Part shown: positions 42,781 through 45,487 of the stretch, in pieces | Position numbering within the stretch: the stretch's first letter is position 1 | How the letters are laid out: every line of letters begins with the position of its first letter | NCBI RefSeq assembly: GCF_000718305.1 | Contig: NZ_JOFQ01000035.1 | Coordinates: 1 to 45,487, forward strand | Direction: 5' to 3' | Length of the DNA stretch: 45,487 nt | DNA from: Streptomyces niger | GTDB taxonomy: Bacteria > Actinomycetota > Actinomycetes > Streptomycetales > Streptomycetaceae | Notes under the pieces: model-generated | Told to the model about the DNA's origin: nothing | Seen by the model: the letters and a program-made list of their open reading frames with translations, nothing else | Databases searched by the model: none | Position numbers and translations under genes: made by a program

Positions 42781-44451
42781 TCACTCGCCGGAGAGCACCG
42801 CCTGCGCCGCCAGACGCGCCTCCTCGGCGGTGTCCGCCGCACGCGCCGCCGACGCAGCACGCTCGCACTGCGCCAGCGTGTGCTTCGACAGCGTGGCGCG
42901 TACGTAGGGAAGCGACGCCGCACCCATGGAAAGGCTGGTGACACCGAGCCCCGTCAACACACACGCGAGCAGCGGGTCGGAAGCCGCCTCGCCGCACACG
43001 CCACAGCTCTTGCCCTCGGCCTTGGCGGCCTCCGCCGAGATCGCCACCAGGTCGAGCAGCGCGGGCTGCCACGGGTCCTGCAGCCGGGACACGGCACCGA
43101 CCTGACGGTCGGCCGCGAAGGTGTACTGCGCCAGGTCGTTCGTACCCAGCGACAGGAACTCCACCTCCTGCAGGATCGAACGCGCCCGCAGCGCGGCGGA
43201 CGGAATCTCCACCATCGCGCCGAACTTCGCCTGCAGCCCCGCCTCACGGCACGCGTCGGCGAACGCCTTGGCATCCGTGCGGTCCGCCACCATCGGCGCC
43301 ATGACCTCGAGGTAGACCGGCAGCCCCTCGGCCGCCTTCGCCAGCGCGGTGAGCTGGGTCCGCAGCACATCCGGGTGGTCGAGCAGAGTACGCAGACCCC
43401 GCACGCCCAGCGCCGGGTTCGGCTCGTCCGACGGCGTCAGGAAGTCCAGCGGCTTGTCCGCGCCCGCATCCAGCACGCGCACGACCACCCGGCCCTCCGG
43501 GAACGCCTCCAGCACCTGCCGGTACGCCTCGACCTGCTTCTCCTCCGACGGCGCGTTCTTGCTGTCGTCGAGGAACAGGAACTCCGTACGGAACAGCCCG
43601 ACGCCCTCGGCACCGGCCTCGACCGCCGCCGGCACGTCCGCCGGACCGCCGACGTTCGCCAGCAGCGGCACCTTGTGCCCGTCCGACGTCGCGCCCGGAC
43701 CCGTGGCGGCGGCCAGCGCGGCCTTCCGCTCCTCGGCCGCCCGCTCCATCTCCGCGCGCTTCTCATCGCTCGGGTTCACGAAGATCTCGCCGGTACTGCC
43801 GTCCACGGCCACGACCGTGCCCTCGACCAGCTCGTGCGCACCCGGCAGGGCGACGACGGCCGGCACGCCCAGCGCCCGCGCAAGAATCGCGCTGTGGCTG
43901 GTCGGCCCGCCCTCCTCGGTGACGAAACCGAGGACCAGCGACGGGTCCAGCAGCGCCGTGTCGGCCGGCGCGAGGTCCCGCGCGATCAGCACATACGGCT
44001 CGTCGCTGTCCGGCACGCCCGGCATGGGCACGCCCAGCAGGCGCGCGACGATCCGGTTCCGCACGTCGTCCAGGTCCGCGACCCGGCCCGCCAGGTACTC
44101 ACCGGCACCGGCCAGCAGCGCCCGGTACGCGGCGAACGCGTCGTACACGCCGCGCTCGGCCGTGCTGCCCACCGCGATCCGGCGGTCGACGTCGGCCATC
44201 AGCTCGGGGTCCTGGGCCATCATGGCCTGGGCCTCCAGCACCGCCTGCGCCTCACCACCCGCGAGGTTGCCACGGGCGATCAGGTCGGCGGCCACGGCTT
44301 CCACCGCCTGGCGGGCGCGCCCCTGCTCGCGCTCCGCTTCCTCGGCGGGGATCTGCTTGGCCGGCGGCTCCAACACCGCCGTTCCCATGTGCCGTACCTC
44401 GCCTATGGCGACACCGTGGCTCACGCCGACGCCTCGCAGCGTTGTCTCCAT
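42781..44451 (-). CDS. ptsI: Phosphoenolpyruvate-protein phosphotransferase (PTS enzyme I)
   Basis: About 556 residues. Enzyme I takes phosphate from phosphoenolpyruvate and passes it to HPr. The phosphohistidine is His186 in TEEGGPTSHSAILAR. The PEP-binding barrel has GVGLFRTEFLFLD, GVRGLRTLL, MVEIPSAAL, EFLSLGTNDLAQYTFAADR and the catalytic Cys in CGVCGEAASDP. The ATG at 44451 has GGAG nine bases upstream; longer readings to the right are not conserved. It lies 108 bp downstream of crr in the same direction, so the two are probably an operon. HPr and sugar-specific permeases are not in this window. Confidence 0.97.
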   Translation of the reverse strand: METTLRGVGVSHGVAIGEVRHMGTAVLEPPAKQIPAEEAEREQGRARQAVEAVAADLIARGNLAGGEAQAVLEAQAMMAQDPELMADVDRRIAVGSTAERGVYDAFAAYRALLAGAGEYLAGRVADLDDVRNRIVARLLGVPMPGVPDSDEPYVLIARDLAPADTALLDPSLVLGFVTEEGGPTSHSAILARALGVPAVVALPGAHELVEGTVVAVDGSTGEIFVNPSDEKRAEMERAAEERKAALAAATGPGATSDGHKVPLLANVGGPADVPAAVEAGAEGVGLFRTEFLFLDDSKNAPSEEKQVEAYRQVLEAFPEGRVVVRVLDAGADKPLDFLTPSDEPNPALGVRGLRTLLDHPDVLRTQLTALAKAAEGLPVYLEVMAPMVADRTDAKAFADACREAGLQAKFGAMVEIPSAALRARSILQEVEFLSLGTNDLAQYTFAADRQVGAVSRLQDPWQPALLDLVAISAEAAKAEGKSCGVCGEAASDPLLACVLTGLGVTSLSMGAASLPYVRATLSKHTLAQCERAASAARAADTAEEARLAAQAVLSGE

Positions 44452-44559
44452 TGCACCCGTCTCCGTGTGATGCGACGGCCGGCGCCGCCGCGTTGAATGT
44501 CGTACGTGCCGCTCCGCCCGCACCGTCGTCCGGTGCCTGTTCACGGAACGGATTCGGCG

Positions 44560-45009
44560 TCACTGCCAGCTGAAGAGCTGGTCCCCGGCCTTCACGTCGC
44601 CGTCCTCGCGCACGTCACCGAGCGCGTCGGCGGTGGCCTCCAGCGCGACGACGGGGCAGACCGGCGACTTGCCGGCCTCCTCGACGGCGGCCGGGTCCCA
44701 ACGGACGACGCCCTGGCCGCGCGTCACGTTGTCCCCCTTGTTGACGAGGAGCTCGAAGCCCTCGCCATTGAGCTGAACGGTGTCGATGCCCAGGTGCGTC
44801 AGCACGCCGTGCCCTTCGGCGTCGACGACGACGAACGCGTGCGGGTGCAGGGAAACAACGACGCCGTCCACGGGCGCGAGCGCCACGGAAGGCTCGCGGG
44901 TCGGGTCGATCGCGGTACCGGGCCCCACCATCGCGCCGGAGAAGACGGGGTCAGGCACTGCACTGAGCCCGATGGCGCGTCCGGCGAGCGGGGACGTCAC
45001 GGTGGTCAT
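44560..45009 (-). CDS. crr: PTS glucose-type EIIA component (EIIA-Crr)
   Basis: About 149 residues of the EIIA-Glc family, a soluble phosphocarrier. The N-terminal SPLAGRAIGLSAVPDPVFSG is diagnostic. His57 in HPHAFVV and His72 in GVLTHLGIDTV correspond to the supporting and phosphorylated histidines of the active site. ELLVNKGDNVTRGQ and the final GDQLFSW also match. A GGGAGG ribosome-binding site precedes the ATG at 45009. With ptsI it supplies the general part of a PTS, which in Streptomyces serves N-acetylglucosamine uptake among others. Confidence 0.96.
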   Translation of the reverse strand: MTTVTSPLAGRAIGLSAVPDPVFSGAMVGPGTAIDPTREPSVALAPVDGVVVSLHPHAFVVVDAEGHGVLTHLGIDTVQLNGEGFELLVNKGDNVTRGQGVVRWDPAAVEEAGKSPVCPVVALEATADALGDVREDGDVKAGDQLFSWQ

Positions 45010-45487
45010 GGGAAGCCTCCCAGGGGTGGAGATCTATCAGGTCGCCGTCACTACCTGTCCCGGACGGCGCACCGGTCAGAGCGTAAGTCATAAGAAGTGG
45101 ACGCTTCGCACGACAGACGCGAGGCGCGATCATGCGTGTGAAGGGGTGCCGCTGGACAGCGGCCTTCCCCCGATTTGCCTCGCCCCAACCCCACCTGTAC
45201 TGTCTAACACCTGCCCCGGACACGAGGACGCAATCACTGCGGCCCGCGACAGGGGTGGCACCCCATCAGAGTCTGATCTGAGAATCTCGGTCACTTCTGC
45301 ATGCCTGCATCGCTTCTTGCGGTGCGCGCATTGAATGCGGAAAGGGACGCGGTTCGGAAGACCGGAAAGGCCTGATAGAGTGTGAAACACCGAAGGGAAG
45401 CGCCCGGAGGAAAGCCTGAGAGAGTCTCTCGGGTCAGTACAAAGGAAGCGTCCGTTCCTTGAGAACTCAACAGCGTGCCAAAAGTCA
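45010..45487. other. Intergenic region between crr and a ribosomal RNA operon
   Basis: This 478-bp stretch to the window edge contains no protein gene. The left part should carry the leftward crr promoter; no confident hexamers or DasR-type site were found. The right part carries the rRNA promoter and leader described separately. Confidence 0.75.
45353..45487 (+). promoter_or_regulatory. rRNA operon promoter and 16S leader (partial)
   Basis: TTCGGA (45353-45358) and TAGAGT (45376-45381) are spaced 17 bp and sit before a leader that contains AAAGGAAGCGTCCGTTCC and CTTGAGAACTCAACAGCGTG, stretches I recognise as the conserved pre-16S leader and processing/antitermination region of Streptomyces rrn operons. 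The 16S rRNA gene itself would begin beyond the window edge, transcribed rightward. Further promoters upstream are usual for such operons but were not identified. Confidence 0.85.

Noticed and set aside
45191..45215. A TACTGTCTAACACCT stretch upstream of crr, reminiscent of the DasR responsive element ACTGGTCTAGACCACT.
   Set aside because: It needs two single-base gaps to align and lacks the central palindrome, so I do not call a DasR site.

Overview
The window is very high-GC DNA with GTG starts, 4-bp start/stop overlaps, a conservon (cvn) locus, a mycothiol-type formaldehyde dehydrogenase and, at the right edge, the leader of an actinobacterial ribosomal RNA operon. It is chromosomal DNA of Streptomyces or a close relative. 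No tRNA, transposase, integrase, CRISPR array or prophage gene was seen. One gene is clearly broken, an O-methyltransferase with an internal deletion.

Left part (1-5.9 kb): a pyroglutamate (5-oxoproline) utilisation locus. The three 5-oxoprolinase subunits pxpA-pxpB-pxpC run leftward. A divergent GntR/FCD regulator, a DUF969-DUF979 membrane pair and pyroglutamyl-peptidase (pcp) run rightward. A matching 30-bp promoter/operator element precedes both pxpA and the DUF969 gene, which makes the locus look like one regulon.

5.9-14.2 kb: a three-gene kleisin / KITE / SMC-like operon of the MukBEF/MksBEF/Wadjet general type. Its 1847-residue ATPase carries an acidic disordered insertion and an unusual Walker B. 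No JetD-like nuclease gene adjoins it. This is the most interesting system in the window.

14.4-17.2 kb: mscR-like dehydrogenase, an IclR regulator and a small membrane protein. Inverted repeats of the same geometry lie upstream of mscR and of the IclR gene.

17.4-23.8 kb: conservon genes cvnA, cvnB and cvnC, then a leftward TauE/GntR pair, then cvnD with its own spacer, so the conservon looks split.

24.1-29.6 kb: glycerol kinase (glpK), aquaglyceroporin (glpF) and an EAL-CBS-GGDEF protein with degenerate signature motifs.

30-34.7 kb: a spermidine/putrescine-type ABC transporter in the order ATPase, binding protein, permease, permease. 34.7-39.1 kb: a DUF962 protein, a secreted VanX-like D-Ala-D-Ala dipeptidase, the methyltransferase remnant and a GH31 glucosidase.

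39.4-45.5 kb: acetoacetyl-CoA synthetase, a conserved protein of unknown function, the general PTS genes ptsI and crr, and the rRNA leader.

A recurring oddity is short tandem repeats that sit immediately 3' of, or inside the 3' end of, several leftward genes, with some copies echoing the last codons of the gene.
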